Assembly: GCA_028554795.2 (NCBI GenBank)
Contig: CM068841.1
Coordinates: forward strand, 28,947,721 to 29,011,720
Direction: 5' to 3'
Length of the DNA: 64,000 bases
Origin: Sinohyriopsis cumingii
Lineage: Eukaryota; Mollusca; Bivalvia; Unionida; Unionidae
Every line of letters starts with the position of its first letter. Position 1 is the first letter of the stretch. Below, piece after piece: positions 1-8,757 of this stretch. Made by a program: the position numbers and the translations under genes. Below the pieces are notes generated by a model. The model was not told where the DNA came from. It saw only the letters and a list, made by a program, of their open reading frames with translations, and made no database searches.

Positions 1-30
1 TTATAATTTAGACAAATAATATTATATATA

Positions 31-143
31 ATGGAGCAAAAAGAATTTGTCCGACATCCTATCAAAAGAATTATGAAGCATATCGTGATGGTGTAATCAG
101 ACACTGTCAGCGGAAAAAAGCAGTTGGTACTATTGATAATACC
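31..143 (+). pseudogene. HNH/NUMOD endonuclease gene, 5' part, cut by a transposon
   Basis: An ATG at 31, after an AT-rich TATA-like stretch, opens a short frame. After one frameshift near base 75 the frame that continues reads YEAYRDGVIRH, which resembles the NUMOD4-type lead-in of HNH homing-type endonucleases. The frame stops being coding exactly where the inverted end of the transposon at 144 begins, and the rest of the gene resumes at 4092. Removing 144-4091 leaves one continuous frame across the junction. The identification rests on both halves together. The start is uncertain because the window begins only 30 bases upstream. Confidence 0.6.
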
Positions 144-154
144 GGTTGGGTCGG
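144..154 (+). repeat. Left terminal inverted repeat of the transposon
   Basis: GGTTGGGTCGG. It pairs perfectly with 4081-4091, and the match stops after 11 bases on both sides. Confidence 0.75.
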
Positions 155-197
155 CATGACGTCACAAGTATAGCGACCTACTTTCCGCCATATTGCG

Positions 198-208
198 GAG
201 GTGAAAAC
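198..208 (+). repeat. Left subterminal inverted repeat
   Basis: GAGGTGAAAAC, reverse complement of 4016-4026. Such subterminal pairs often serve as transposase binding sites; that role is inferred here. Confidence 0.55.
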
Positions 209-854
209 AATTGCTTAGTAACAGTACAGTAGCGTTAGTTATGTTCGATATGCAAATCATTTTAGTTTACCTGTATTTTGTTTATTATTTCTGTTTTTCT
301 GTTCAGAAGTGATGCATAGTCTTCTATAAAAGCAGGATATAAAACCACGAATGTGTCTGTTGAATATTGTTAAAGACGTAATATATTTTAGGTTGATAAG
401 GGTTATAGTGGTGTGTATGTGCACAGGAGTCTGACTTTTTATCAACAAAGTACGGCGAAATCTCTGACAACATGAAATCATCTTGTCGGTAATATAAATG
501 AACACAAGAAGTGCAAGCGTGACCAACACAACCCTCCGCTCAATTCGACTTTTTCTCACGCGTCTTTAATCGCTTCAGAAACGCAAGAAAACTGAAAAAC
601 TACACATATACATTCAAAAGGCAGTGACGTACGCATAACTCTCGGACGACCATGTCATGAATCCAATCCACCGAATTAACCTTTATTTTGACCATTACGG
701 CCACAAACTCTTTCTGTTAGAATCCATTGTGTTTGAATGATTTTCTAGAGGTTGCCACCTGGTAAAATTATCTGTTGTTTGTACTGATATTTTTTTCATA
801 ACAGAAAATAATAGTGGAGAAGAAAATATGATACTTATATGAGAGATGTATTAT

Positions 855-897
<43 letters not shown>

Positions 898-1737
898 AAT
901 GATTGAGAGAAGAAGAAAAAAACAATAAGAAAGGAGAATATATTACCGATAAGATAAGCTGATTTCATGTCAGAGATTTACCGTACTTTATTGATAAAAC
1001 GTCAGACTCCTGTGGTACGTGTCACGTACATGTGTAAACGACAATATACGCCAATTAGTGTCAAGGCAGTTTGAAGACTGTTTGTTATATAGTTTGTGTA
1101 TTGTACACTTTTCATTTATAAAATGAATATAAATGCAAGGTTCATAAGATCAGTTGGCCATTCTTGCAATGTCTTACGTTTACAAAGAGACGCTGGATAG
1201 CGATGCTAATGCACGATATTTACATAAACTTAAAAGTTGTGGAAATTAATGATTTTAAATTTTCAGCAAATATTTGGGTAAATTACCCAACAAAATGGCC
1301 TGAAGTGACTTGGCCTGATATTTGCAACTATCTTACAGATACACCTGGTGAATTTGTTTTCTAACAAAATATTTAGTTGAAGTAAATTGAACACCTTTTT
1401 CTCAAAGCTATTTTTCTTTAATTAAACTATATCAAAATCTGAAATTTTCAGTCGGTATTACTTGTGATCCTAATTACACTGGTCAACAGTGAAATCATTA
1501 CTGACTTGAAAAGGCCCTAATCTGTAGTATTTTGGTGTGCCGAACACGAATATAACCGTGAAAAATTTGTATTGGCTCTCGTTTTGAAGATATTCATATA
1601 CCTCATTTTCTATGTTTCACTGTGTAAATTTCTCCAGTAGGACTGCAGCAACATCCGGAATAATGATGTAACATTGCATAATACCATCATGCTCACATCA
1701 TCCACAGTTGATTGTATCATTTTCTGATGCAATGCAA
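209..1737. other. 5' non-coding part of the transposon
   Basis: No convincing gene is seen. It holds a (GAT)n microsatellite at 854-895. Short open frames here (for example 257-559 on the minus strand and 1164-1364 on the plus strand) have no recognisable domain. It probably carries the transposon's 5' control region. Confidence 0.5.
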
Positions 1738-1857
1738 TACTAATGCCATGCGGCTGCTGAAGTAAGTTGACGTCAGCAGTGTACTATACATGTGTAGGCC
1801 TATTATACTAATGCCAGGCGGCTGCTGAAGCTGACGTAAGCAGTGTACTATATAAAG
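1738..1857 (+). promoter_or_regulatory. Duplicated promoter module with TATA box
   Basis: Two near-identical copies of a module that begins ATACTAATGCCA and contains GCGGCTGCTGAAG and GCAGTGTACTATA lie at about 1737-1790 and 1805-1855. The downstream copy ends in TATATAAA (1849-1856), about 115 bases upstream of the ATG at 1971, a spacing that suits a TATA-driven mRNA with a short leader. The upstream copy has TATACA in the same place, a weaker TATA. Both copies carry a CRE-like TGACGT core. Confidence 0.55.
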
Positions 1858-1970
1858 CCCAATCAGATAGGTTCAGCATTTAAAATATTTTAGACGTTGT
1901 GCGAGACAGTTCAAGCTACTGTTACATAAAACTTATTATTTTATCCATTTACGTACAATAAAGAACAGTA

Positions 1971-3659
1971 ATGCCTCGAAAGTGTTTTAATACCGCGGAC
2001 AATTTTTGCTATATTTGTGGGGAAGTGACATTTGCCAACCAGAAGAAAAGTATCAATTCTCAAGTGAAGAAGGCATATCATCTTTACTTCGGATGCAAGG
2101 TTGGTGACCAAGACAAGCCTTGGGCTCCGCATATATGCTGTGCTACATGTACAACACAGCTTTCACAGTGGTTGAATTGCAAAAGGTCATCAATGCCGTT
2201 TGCAGTCCCAATGGTGTGGAGAGAGCCAAGCAACCACCTAAATGACTGTTACTTCTGCTTGGTTCCTCCTCTTTCCGGCGGAATAACGAAGCGAAAGAAG
2301 TCGAGAATAGTCTACCCAAACATTCCGTCTGCATTGAGACCAGTTCCACATGGTGAGGGACTTCCTATTCCAGAACCTCCAGCAGAATATTCTCTTGATT
2401 CATCTGACGAAGACAAAGGTGAGTCGACCTGTTCTTCTCCTGGTCCATCAGCATGCAGTGATCCAGATTTTCACTGTGGTGCATCATCAACCCCACACAG
2501 AATAACACAGGAAGAACTAAATGACCTGATTCGTGATTTGGACTTATCAAAGAACAAGGCAGAATTGCTAGGATCAAGACTCCAACAATGGAATCTTCTA
2601 GAAGAAGATGTCACAATTACTGCATATCGAAAGCGCCACCAGCAATTGGAGCCTTTCTTCAGAAAGGAAAGTAATCTGATATTCTGTTCCGATATTGAGG
2701 GCCTCATGAATGCTTTAAAAATCACTCATGACCCACAAGAATGGAGACTATTTGTGGACTCTTCGAAACTGAGTCTCAAGGCTGTGCTTTTGCACAATGG
2801 AAACATTCTTCCATCTATTCCAGTAGTGTATGCTGTCCACATGAAAGAGACATACGATAACTTAAGGCAGCTACTGAATTCCATTGAGTATAACAAGTAC
2901 AGCTGGCACCTCTGTGGTGATTTGAAGGTAGTTGCCCTTTTAATGGGACTGCAGCAAGGATATACAAAATACATGTGTTTCTTATGCGAGTGGGATAGCC
3001 GAGCAAGGGAAATGCACTACATGAGGAAGGAATGGACTCACAGGCAGAATGTAGCCATTGGAGAGAAGAATATCCAACACCCAGCTCTGGTTGAGGCTCA
3101 GAAAATCTTGCTACCACCCCTTCACATCAAACTAGGTTTGATGAAGAACTTCGTGAAAGCCATTGACCGGACTTTGCCAGCATTCCGATACCTGCATGAA
3201 AAATTCCCTCGACTCAGCGAAGCAAAGATTAAAGAGGGAGTTTTTGTGGGTCCTCAGATTCGAGAGCTTTTCAAAGATGACCGGTTCAACAACTTGCTGG
3301 AAGGTGACGCGAAACAAGCATGGAATGCTTTTCGCCTAGTTTCTACAAACTTCCTCGGAAATGTTAGGGCAGAAAACTATAAGGAACTAGTAGAAGACAT
3401 GTTGATGAAGTATAAGAAACTTGGCTGCAATATGTCTCTAAAGATTCACTTCCTTCATTCCCATTTGGATTTCTTTCCTAGCAACTGTGGTATTGTTAGT
3501 GATGAACACGGCGAACGTTTTCATCAAGATATCGCAACAATGGAACAAAGATACCAGGGAAAATGGTCCACTACAATGCTGGCTGACTACTGCTGGACAC
3601 TCCTCAGAGATGCTCCCGAACAGCTGTACAAGAGACAGGCGAAGAAATCTAAGATGTAG
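1971..3659 (+). CDS. Transposase-like protein, 562 aa, single exon
   Basis: Intact frame with no introns. Residues 13-60 hold a cysteine-rich zinc-finger-like module (CYIC at 13-16, C42, then HICCATC at 54-60), followed by CYFC at 93-96. Residues 130-170 are acidic and Ser/Pro-rich, probably a linker. The C-terminal two thirds look like an RNase-H-type catalytic core: LFVD ends at D263, CGDLK gives D317, a CxxC-W-D unit lies at 336-342, a PLHIKLGLMK stretch at 383-392, and DEHGERFHQD at 511-520 offers an acidic third residue. The gene has its own TATA box and sits alone inside an element with inverted ends, which is the main argument that it encodes the transposase. I recognise it as a widely dispersed, normally 'uncharacterized' invertebrate family. 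The acidic triad is inferred from pattern and not proven. It is the only complete mobile-element gene in the window. Confidence 0.7.
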   Translation: MPRKCFNTADNFCYICGEVTFANQKKSINSQVKKAYHLYFGCKVGDQDKPWAPHICCATCTTQLSQWLNCKRSSMPFAVPMVWREPSNHLNDCYFCLVPPLSGGITKRKKSRIVYPNIPSALRPVPHGEGLPIPEPPAEYSLDSSDEDKGESTCSSPGPSACSDPDFHCGASSTPHRITQEELNDLIRDLDLSKNKAELLGSRLQQWNLLEEDVTITAYRKRHQQLEPFFRKESNLIFCSDIEGLMNALKITHDPQEWRLFVDSSKLSLKAVLLHNGNILPSIPVVYAVHMKETYDNLRQLLNSIEYNKYSWHLCGDLKVVALLMGLQQGYTKYMCFLCEWDSRAREMHYMRKEWTHRQNVAIGEKNIQHPALVEAQKILLPPLHIKLGLMKNFVKAIDRTLPAFRYLHEKFPRLSEAKIKEGVFVGPQIRELFKDDRFNNLLEGDAKQAWNAFRLVSTNFLGNVRAENYKELVEDMLMKYKKLGCNMSLKIHFLHSHLDFFPSNCGIVSDEHGERFHQDIATMEQRYQGKWSTTMLADYCWTLLRDAPEQLYKRQAKKSKM

Positions 3660-4080
3660 TCAATGACTTGATTTTTTATAGGTAGGCTATTACAGTTGAC
3701 CTTTTACTATTGGAATGCATTTCGTTATGTAAACATTAATTTCTTGCAGATTACAAAAAAACTAGAGCCAATTTTGCAATTTGACTGTCATATTCGTGTT
3801 CAGCACATAAAAATTGATAAGAATTGACTAATTTTATTTCAGTAACATGACTTTTGTAAAAATTTGTTGTCCAGTGTTATTTTTGAAAGTTCTCATTAAT
3901 TTATATTTTTTCATAATTATTATTCTTTATTTGTCCTATTAAATCTTAGGCATATTTTAAAATGTTGTACAAATGTCACCCACACGTTCCTAAAGTCCCT
4001 ATAACAATGGCGGTCGTTTTCACCTCGGCGGTCGTAACTATGCACTGAAAATGCCCGGATGTGAAAAAGTGCCCGGATTC
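3660..4080. other. 3' non-coding part of the transposon
   Basis: AT-rich, with an ATTAAA at about 3938 that could serve as a polyadenylation signal. The right subterminal repeat lies at 4016-4026. Confidence 0.4.
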
Positions 4081-4091
4081 CCGACCCAACC
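4081..4091 (-). repeat. Right terminal inverted repeat of the transposon
   Basis: CCGACCCAACC, exact reverse complement of 144-154. Confidence 0.75.
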
Positions 4092-4478
4092 TATCTTAGA
4101 TTCAACGCTGGAGGAAAGCGGTATTACTGTCACAGGTTTGTGTACGAGACTTTTCACACGGTGATCAAAAACGATCCTGTGATCGATCATAATGACGAAC
4201 AAAAACTCAATAACTCTTTACACAACCTTCAAGCTATTACACAGAGTGAGAATTCTGCACGTGGTAATTTTGGTAGATGTAAAACTTTTTCAAGGAGGGC
4301 AGTTAAATCCATACATATTGAGACAGGCGAAGAAATAATATTTCAGTCAGTGACCACGGCTGGCAAGTATTTCGGCATTAACTCAAGCGGGGTACAATGT
4401 GTTGCAGATAAAGTAACCAATTTGGTTTTTAACACAAGTATGAATAATGGATTTCATTTTGTTATGTTCCAATCGTGA
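4092..4478 (+). pseudogene. HNH/NUMOD endonuclease gene, 3' part
   Basis: The frame is open from the transposon end to the stop at 4476-4478. It reads CHRFVYETFH, then VIDHNDEQKLNNSLHNLQ, which has the His, Asp-His and Asn-Asn pattern of an HNH nuclease core, then a TQSEN motif. The C-terminal half includes VTTAGKYFGINSSGVQ, typical of the NUMOD1 DNA-binding module of homing-type endonucleases. The nuclease probably cuts DNA and belonged to the surrounding provirus. An ATG at 4140 could start a truncated product, but the first catalytic His is upstream of it. This half has no internal break. Confidence 0.75.
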
Positions 4479-4490
4479 TAGACAACATCC

Positions 4491-4584
4491 TTGATAAAAT
4501 CAACGGAGTTAACTCTGCCGCGGATATGTAATGTGGTTGAGAGAGTTGTCGTTGTTCTCTTGATTTTATCTTTGATTTTATCAA
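4491..4584. terminator. Palindromic GATAAAATC motifs after the HNH gene
   Basis: TTGATAAAATCAA (4491-4503) starts 12 bases after the HNH stop codon. TTGATTTTATCAA, its mirror, follows at 4572-4584, with another partial copy at 4560-4570. CAACGGAG follows both outer copies. The position after a stop codon suggests a 3'-end or termination signal; this is inference. Confidence 0.3.
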
Positions 4585-4897
4585 CGGAGATAGATTTCAG
4601 AATGCTTGTAAATAAATACTTTTTTGTTATCTAGCCGCTGAAATCATACAATTTAAATGTCTACGTGATATAGTTATACACATAATGTTTTCGGTGAGTT
4701 ATTTTGGGAAATCACACACGATGATTCACTGGAAATTTTGTGTATAACTATAAAGACGGAGAATCAGCGACTTTCTAGTCAGTCCGGACTGAAGTTTACA
4801 GGGGTAAGTAAAATATTTTCTTCAGTAATCTTTTACACAATTGTGTTATATCATATGGTTGAGAGATGTAATTTAAAGATATATGATATACTGTATA

Positions 4898-5100
4898 ATG
4901 AACTATGCAAATATCAATGATATTATTTCTGCTATTAAAGAAATAGAAAAAGACGGCATAAATATAACTGATGAACTAAATACTGAAACAAAAATATTTC
5001 TGATTTTGAAACATTACAAGAACGTAAATTGAAGGTGGATACACACTATCAGAACATGGGAATTCCTCTCTCTCTCTCTCTAGCGCGCGCAACAGAATAA
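4898..5100 (+). pseudogene. Small coiled-coil-like provirus gene, frameshifted
   Basis: ATG at 4898 opens a 44-codon frame rich in Ile, Glu and Lys (MNYANINDIISAIKEIEK), ending at TGA 5030-5032. Near base 5000 a +1 shift reaches a second open frame (SDFETLQERKLKVDTHYQN) that continues to about 5100. One broken gene explains both. I do not recognise the family. It lies between two plus-strand provirus genes. Confidence 0.35.
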
Positions 5101-5113
5101 AAATAGATTAGAA

Positions 5114-5310
5114 ATGTCTCGTGAATACGAAGCAAAAAAGACAATTAACACTCGCACAAGACAATTAAGAAGGATTATGTCAGAAACCATCAGTGGTAAT
5201 GAAAATGAAAGTTAGAGTCATTCATGGAAATGAAAGTGAAAATATGTCAGATTTTAGTCTTTCTCTCACTGATTTTAGTCCATTTGTCAGTTTAAAAAAA
5301 TATCCACCCC
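5114..5310 (+). pseudogene. Small basic provirus gene, broken
   Basis: ATG at 5114 begins MSREYEAKKTINTRTRQLRR, a basic N-terminus. The frame hits TAG near 5213, and the next frame continues with a Ser/Asp-rich stretch (ENMSDFSLSLTDF) to about 5300. The function is unknown. It ends just before a GC-capped stem-loop and converges on the penton-like gene. Confidence 0.35.
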
Positions 5311-5328
5311 TTTGATAAAATCAGGGGA
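5308..5328. terminator. Stem-loop between two convergent genes
   Basis: CCCC, then TTTGATAAAATCA, then GGGG. The same GATAAAATC core follows the HNH gene. It lies between the end of the plus-strand gene at about 5310 and the stop of the minus-strand penton-like gene at 5357, as expected for a shared terminator. Confidence 0.35.
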
Positions 5329-5356
5329 TGAAAAGGGACGGGGATTATTGTTCATA

Positions 5357-6851
5357 TTATTTGTAATGTGCCTGATCTCCGTCACTGCCATTTTTCAGGT
5401 ATGTAATGTTCCCCTGTACTCTACGATAAAAAAAATCCTCGAAAATCGTAGGTTTGTAAGATTTCACAAATAATTTCAGACTTAGCGTTTCATTTCGTCA
5501 GTCAAGCAAATGGCCGGTCTGATCAGTTAGTTTGAACGTTATTCTTGATAATAGCGGATTATGAAAACGCAGATAGACCGGTTTGATCGGTTCTTGCACA
5601 ATCGGATATCCGGGCGGTACTTGCGGTGTAAAAGTATACAAGATATATCATTGCTGTGCTTGATTTGATACGTCTGTGTTCGTCTGATAGCTGCCATCAA
5701 CTACGTCACATACAAGATTGACTGCGATCGTTGAGGTTATATTTACAATTCCCGGTGAAATCTGAAGGCATTGTCCGTGTTGTCCATTGTTGTATCTGAG
5801 AATGTTATCCTGATGTGTTTTTATTTTTCTCCATTGTTCAAGTATTTTAGGAAAGTTTTCGTTGATAAGATCGCTGATTGATTTTGTTAGTTTGTCAGTG
5901 GTATTACAAATGTTGATAATTGTTCTTCAGTTATTTTATAGTGATCAAGAAATAAACTTTTAATATCTACCCGTGCACGCCAATCAAAATAAGTAATGTC
6001 GTGCTTGATAACTTTTTGATTTGCTTGTTCAAAGTCTGATATAATATGAGTTAAGGTTTGTATTGTTTAAATAATTTGCTTTTTTAGCTCATCGTTAGGA
6101 TATTCTGAAATATTATTTTTTAAACAGCAGTGTTAATGTATTGGCGTAGTTGTTGTACTCGGCTTTAATAGTATGAGCTAAATATACAAGGATTTTTTCG
6201 TTAAAAATAAGGTTTTTGCCGGTAAAATTAGGTATATGCAGTTCTCCAATACCACTATGAATTTTGTCGGTCCATACACGCCAGTAATAATCATGAGTTT
6301 TTCGATAATTTGGTTTCATTATATATTGCTTTTTGTCTGAAGTAAAATCAGCCCGTGTTGGTTCTGGTATTGGTGCAGGCAGGGGGGGAGCTATATCAGG
6401 ACACCCTAGCACTGCTCTGATCAATGAGTGATAGATATCCACGGCGTGATCGGGGGGGGGGGATTTATCTCAATCACGGCGGCCATTGTTGGTACATATA
6501 CTGTTATGACTATCTTGAATTCTTTCCCCGTAACAGATTTAATTCCACGTTGAAATGCGTCATTGATCTGTTCGATCTGATGACTGTCAGTTGGTATTCC
6601 AATGACCTGCCAATCGAGTGTTCCATCTGGTTTATTTTTATTTGCAAATACCAACGAATTATTCGATTGTAGACCGCCGAATGATCTTGACCTGCCAACT
6701 GTAGTATACTCGCAACTGCGCAAGGGTGATTTCCTTTACTGGAATCGCGGTTTAAAAATTTAATACTGAACTCAGGGTTGGTTGAGCTTACTGATATCGT
6801 GGTTTTCAGCGGACTTATATTTGCGACTATCTGCTGAAGTAGTTCTGTCAT
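5357..6851 (-). pseudogene. Penton-like minor capsid protein, frameshifted
   Basis: Reading leftward, ATG at 6851 starts MTELLQQIVANISPLKTT, followed by a stretch suggesting a beta-rich capsid fold (TNPEFSIKF, then DWQVIGIPTDSHQIEQIND). The frame shifts near 6720, again at the G-run 6452-6462 and near 5905. The last part (PIKPVYLRF, then RITFKLTDQTGHLLD, then LKLF) resembles the C-terminal strands of penton-type proteins of Polinton-like viruses. One further TAA lies near 5650 and one TGA near 5500. The total would be about 498 codons, longer than usual because of a proline-led middle part (about 6400-5900) that I do not recognise. The assignment to penton is an inference from pattern and gene order. 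Confidence 0.5.
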
Positions 6852-7296
6852 TATTTAAACTCTTATGATTTAAATCATGTTTTTCTAAATCAATTACTTC
6901 ATTGTATGTATTAACCATTATATCAAATTCAGAGTCTGATATCGTCGTATCGTCAAGGCTTGATGATATCAGCGACGATAATTTAGAGTACGCGTTTGTT
7001 GCCGTGTGTAATCGCACAGCATAATCATGCAGTTTCGTGGTCGTGCACGTGGATATCTTTTTCGCAATGATATTTAAAACACCAGCAATTGTTGCCGATG
7101 ATGAAACATATCGTTGTTACTGCTACCGTTAATGGTGTTAGCGCTGATAATACCACGCCGGTGGATGCAACGAGTGTAGATACAGAGTATAAAATGACAT
7201 CGATGGCAGCTACCCTTTTTTATACTTGTCAACGATGGTTTTTAGCGCTGTTTGCCATTCACGTACTCGATCATATCTAAATTTTTGAACGTCCAT
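6772..7296 (-). pseudogene. Two-segment membrane protein of the provirus, frameshifted
   Basis: ATG at 7296 lies six bases after the fibre stop. The first frame (MDVQKFRYDRVREWQTALK) ends at a TAG near 7217. One frame away a hydrophobic segment follows (VILYSVSTLVASTGVVLSAL, then LTVAVTTICFIIG), probably two membrane passes. A further shift near 7085 leads into an open frame to 6772 containing ISDSEFDIMVNTYNEVID, a likely helical tail. Its end overlaps the penton-like start. I infer a membrane or virion-associated protein. No enzyme motif is visible. Confidence 0.5.
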
Positions 7297-7302
7297 TATA
7301 CT

Positions 7303-8319
7303 TTACACAGTAACCAATTGAGGCATTTCAGCAACAAATTCCAGACACCACCAGTATGATTCTGCGGTAAATTTCTTATCATCTGATTCCAGTATAAATG
7401 TTTCTTCGTCCCCGTTTATTAACACAAGAGACACAACCCCGAAAAACTTATCGGTTGAATGCCGCCAGGGATATGTAGTGTATATACTAAATTTTGCAGC
7501 GCTGAATCCAGACAACCTGTACACACCAGTGACCGCGCGGTATGTTTGATAGTATTATTTTGCTGTGAACATGTTGAGAATCCTGAAGACACTGTGTGTG
7601 CGTTATTGATGATCTGTTTGTGGGGAATTTTAATCAGATTTATTTTGTTGACGATATCAGGAATTCCACTTACGACATCTTCTAGTGTTTTTTAGATCGT
7701 TTTAATGACCTTCTTGACATCAGAGTTTCACGTCAGCGGTCAACGGGGTACCAAAGAAATCATATGCGACTTCATTAGGTTTTCGAAAGTTTCTACGGAG
7801 ATTTGTAAACGCACTTACGTGAGCGTCATACTCGGCCGGAAACGTGGATAATTTGCCATCTATGGTGCTGTAGTTAACGTCCACATATTTTTTTGTTGCG
7901 GCATCTTCGTCAGATGTTGGATCTCTTAGCACGACTATTTTATTTCCGTTCATGTTGAGTTCACCTGTCATTGTGTCGCCGGTATTCTTCAAATGATTAG
8001 CAGCGCTTCTTGCAATTTCATCTCTGATGGTTATAAACGATATATTTGAGTCTCTGATTCTACCTCCGTCAGTAAACACAGAGATGTTATCCGTGGTTGC
8101 ACAGAGAACTCTACGAATTATATCATTCCATTTGATATTACTCGTTTTTAAAACGCCGTATTTATCCTGAAAACCAACAACCTCATCTCAGTCAACCCCA
8201 GAGAGGTTCACGATATCAGCGAGTTCGTCTTTAGTCGCGTAATTTGACAAATCTATTTCGTCGAACTTTCTTTTATTCTTAGTAGTATCACCGCGGGATC
8301 TTCCGTACATATCTACCAT
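7303..8319 (-). pseudogene. Fibre-like attachment protein with tail-fibre motif, broken
   Basis: ATG at 8319 (a second in-frame ATG at 8310) begins a basic leader (YGRSRGDTTKNKRKFDEIDL), then a region ending VNLSGVD followed by TGA near 8190. The same frame continues through 8079-7720. There it holds LKNTGDTMTGELNMNGNKI, then RDPTSDEDAATKKYVD, the repeat unit seen in tail-fibre and receptor-binding shafts of viruses and phages. A separate frame at 7524-7303 (RLSGFSAAKFSIYTTYPWRH) probably encodes the distal head, reached through further frameshifts between 7720 and 7524. The role would be host attachment. The function is inferred from the motif and its place among capsid genes. Confidence 0.6.
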
Positions 8320-8400
8320 TATTCTTTTCTTTCTGATCTAAATCAATGATTTCTCAAACTGTTGACTTGTATAATTAGATACGACTTTGTGATGTGGCAA

Positions 8401-8757
8401 TCATGGCGTCTTTGATACAGCGTCAAGTACAGCAATTGCTTCACGGCCGCATATTGGTGGATCGGTTAATGTTTGTGCTGGTAGCGTCGAGTACCAGATT
8501 GGCACTTTGTGTCCGACTTTGTACGCAGAAACATAGTGCATAAATTCCTGCGGTGGAGCCAACCCGTACGAGTCAAAATAAATAATCCCACGGGGATCAA
8601 TTGCTTATGCTACCCAATGAGTTCCTACACCGGAACTATTATCGAGATTAATAATACCCGTCTCAGTGTTGTTTGGTCGTTGCGGTAACTGATCGCGCAT
8701 ACAAAACACCTCTAATTTTTTTTCAGTTGCTTGGAAACATCAAGTAAGTCAAAATTT
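8401..8757 (-). pseudogene. Adenain-type cysteine protease, broken
   Basis: Adenovirus-type maturation protease (peptidase family C5), which cleaves capsid precursors during virion maturation. The leftward frame from 8700 starts MRDQLPQRPN, then shows GVGTHWVA with the catalytic His, IIYFDSYGLAPP with the Asp/Glu-equivalent position, and PPICGREA with the candidate nucleophile Cys, ending in TGA at 8401-8403. A TAA directly follows GTHWVA (near 8605). The N-terminal frame (NFDLLDVSKQLKK) is separated from the rest by a one-base change in a run of A near 8718. Both breaks make it non-functional as sequenced. It overlaps the end of the upstream pVI-like gene. Confidence 0.75.

Larger units (their letters stand above)
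144..4091 (+). mobile_element. Candidate autonomous DNA transposon, 3.95 kb, 11-bp inverted ends
   Basis: The segment begins GGTTGGGTCGG (144-154) and ends with its exact reverse complement CCGACCCAACC (4081-4091). A second, subterminal inverted pair, GAGGTGAAAAC (198-208) and GTTTTCACCTC (4016-4026), lies 54 and 65 bases inside the ends. It contains one intact 562-codon gene at 1971-3659 preceded by a TATA box. It interrupts an HNH gene whose two halves abut when the segment is removed. No convincing target-site duplication is visible: ACC occurs at 141-143 and again at 4089-4091, but the latter overlaps the terminal repeat. The superfamily is unresolved. Confidence 0.75.

Noticed and set aside
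768..968. Poly-serine open frame
   Set aside because: A translation of the (GAT)n microsatellite inside the transposon's 5' region.
2143..3317. Minus-strand open frames opposite the transposase-like gene
   Set aside because: Antisense shadows with no independent support.
1971..3659. Host zinc-finger gene rather than transposase
   Set aside because: It has no introns, lies inside inverted ends, and interrupts a proviral gene. A domesticated host gene would not be found this way, although close relatives may have been domesticated elsewhere.
7089..7695. Plus-strand open frames within the capsid gene region
   Set aside because: They are shadows of the minus-strand membrane and fibre genes. 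The same holds for plus-strand frames at 9661-10623.
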